From Thiotrichaceae bacterium (GTDB lineage: Bacteria > Pseudomonadota > Gammaproteobacteria > Beggiatoales > Beggiatoaceae): a stretch of DNA of 36,704 nt. Below, in pieces: positions 35,987 through 36,704 of this stretch. Under the pieces are notes generated by a model. It was not told where the DNA came from. It did not search any database and saw nothing but the letters and a program-made list of their open reading frames with translations. Numbering within the stretch: position 1 is the stretch's first letter; every line of letters begins with the position of its first letter. Position numbers and translations under genes: made by a program. The DNA is taken from assembly GCA_026991885.1 (NCBI GenBank), contig JALXAQ010000236.1, positions 1 to 36,704 on the forward strand, given 5' to 3'.

Positions 35987-36010
35987 AGGAGTCCAAGATT
36001 TATCTTGGAC
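35987..36010. repeat. Dispersed repeat, GTCCAAGAT family, symmetric form
   Basis: AGGAGTCCAAGATTTATCTT-GGAC unit upstream of the hsp20 promoter region. Confidence 0.8.
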
Positions 36011-36081
36011 GTTTGGCGGACGAGTATATAAGTTTCTAATGCGTAAGATAAATACTTTGCCTTATCCACATAGCAGAGAAT

Positions 36082-36274
36082 ATGATTGATATGATCTCTA
36101 AAATCATGCGCTGGTTTATCAAAAAAATCAATATTCTGATTGCTTTGCTGGTATTAAAATTCATATCAGGCTAAACGAGTTTATAATAAGGCTCGAAAAT
36201 ACCTGAAAAAAGATGTCAGTTATGTCATGTCTTTTAAATTTGAAAATATCCTTCGACATCAAAAAAAGGGGTAG
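36082..36274 (+). pseudogene. Small gene with probable frameshift, membrane-anchored product
   Basis: ATG at 36082 opens a frame encoding a hydrophobic segment (MIDMISKIMRWFIKK, then INILIALLVLKF), ending in a stop at 36172-36174. The next frame, open from about 36158, continues sensibly with SYQAKRVYNKARKYLKKDV and then SYVMSFKFENILRHQKKG, ending at 36274. One indel near 36157 would join both into a protein of about 63 residues with a membrane span and a basic tail. I do not recognise it. It may be a recent pseudogene, a sequencing error or a chance pair of frames. Confidence 0.3.
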
Positions 36275-36279
36275 AACAA

Positions 36280-36295
36280 GGAGTCCAAGATTTAT
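36280..36295. repeat. Dispersed repeat, GTCCAAGAT family, cut off at mid-palindrome
   Basis: GGAGTCCAAGATTTAT is the left half of the unit. The expected continuation CTTGGAC is replaced by GATAGTGTCCCTTAATC, the presumed left end of the insertion sequence whose transposase starts at 36397. Confidence 0.65.
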
Positions 36296-36396
36296 GATAG
36301 TGTCCCTTAATCTCGATGATCAAGTTTTTATCACTTGACAAAGGGTGTAAGATATGTAACACACAAAATTAAAATTTCAATCTAAAAGACAAAACC

Positions 36397-36704
36397 ATGC
36401 TCATTGATCAACCCTTACCTTTTATAAAAGATTTTATTAATCAATTAAATGACAGTATAAAAGGACAAAATTCCAAACAAAGTTTATCTTTAACTCAAAG
36501 AGCATGGTTAGCCTTTTGTCTAATGGGAATACTCATAACCAACTCAATTTGCTGGGCAAAATTTGAACGCGCCAGTTTCGGGAGTTACCCACGTACAGCA
36601 CTTTCATGGATGTTTAAACATGCCAAAATACCTTGGGAAAAGTTACTTACTGCAAGCGTGAGGCTGATATTAAAAAAATACGGGATTCTTGAAGAGATGC
36701 TAGT
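36397..36704 (+). CDS. Transposase-like protein, N-terminal part, cut by window edge
   Basis: The first 102 codons of a frame that continues past the window: MLIDQPLPFIKDFINQLN, then SLTQRAWLAFCLMGILITNS and CWAKFERASFGSYPRTALSW. This resembles N-termini of insertion-sequence transposases I recall from Beggiatoa-type and other bacteria, but the catalytic DDE part is outside the window, so the family is not fixed. The broken repeat about 100 bases upstream supports an insertion-sequence left end there. Confidence 0.6.
   Translation, partial: MLIDQPLPFIKDFINQLNDSIKGQNSKQSLSLTQRAWLAFCLMGILITNSICWAKFERASFGSYPRTALSWMFKHAKIPWEKLLTASVRLILKKYGILEEML

Overview
The window looks like a chromosomal contig from a sulfur-oxidising gammaproteobacterium of the Thiotrichales/Beggiatoaceae type (Beggiatoa, Thiomargarita and relatives). 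This is inferred from moderately AT-rich gammaproteobacterial housekeeping genes (ffh, proS, rnpB, nagZ, nudB, pilU), an ATP-citrate lyase of the kind I associate with autotrophic Gammaproteobacteria, and a very high load of short palindromic intergenic repeats, toxin-antitoxin remnants and MITE-like elements. No rRNA or tRNA gene was seen, so the taxonomy is an inference.

Layout. 1-2000: two small toxin-antitoxin modules, a PIN protein with a small partner and hicAB. The partner gene and its 3' palindromes reappear as a decayed copy after hicAB. 2024-5008: a secreted thermolysin-type (M4) protease with a long C-terminal extension. A large inverted repeat follows, then the minus-strand genes pilU (with a duplicated N-terminal domain), a LysE-family exporter and the lipoprotein apbE. 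8593-15538 (minus): monomeric NADP isocitrate dehydrogenase and a two-gene ATP-citrate lyase (aclB then aclA), separated by a MITE and a decayed PIN gene. These enzymes supply two key steps of a reductive TCA cycle. 15706-19418: a PilZ protein, RNase P RNA, a hypothetical gene, a MipA/OmpV-like outer-membrane protein and a second hypothetical gene. 19459-27169 (minus): ffh, an ABC-F ATPase, and a Ser/Thr signalling cluster of vWA protein, PP2C phosphatase, membrane-anchored FGE-like protein, and kinase with zinc ribbon. The cluster resembles the TerY-P triad described by Anantharaman, Iyer and Aravind, with an added membrane FGE-fold protein. 27358-36704: proS, a 109-bp MITE, an HD-domain protein, a 660-residue P-loop ATPase of unknown role, nudB, a VapBC-like pair, nagZ, a fructosamine-kinase-like gene, hsp20, a possibly frameshifted small gene, and the start of an insertion sequence cut by the window edge.

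Themes. (1) Carbon metabolism: icd and aclBA. (2) A self-contained phosphorylation switch: kinase, phosphatase, vWA adaptor and FGE-like sensor, with genes partly overlapping and the kinase gene overlapping the ABC-F gene. (3) At least six families of palindromic repeats fill the intergenic spaces. One, built on the arms GTCCAAGAT and ATCTTGGAC, occurs about eleven times. It often sits exactly between convergent genes, as a transcription terminator would, and one copy appears to have been split by the insertion sequence at the right edge.
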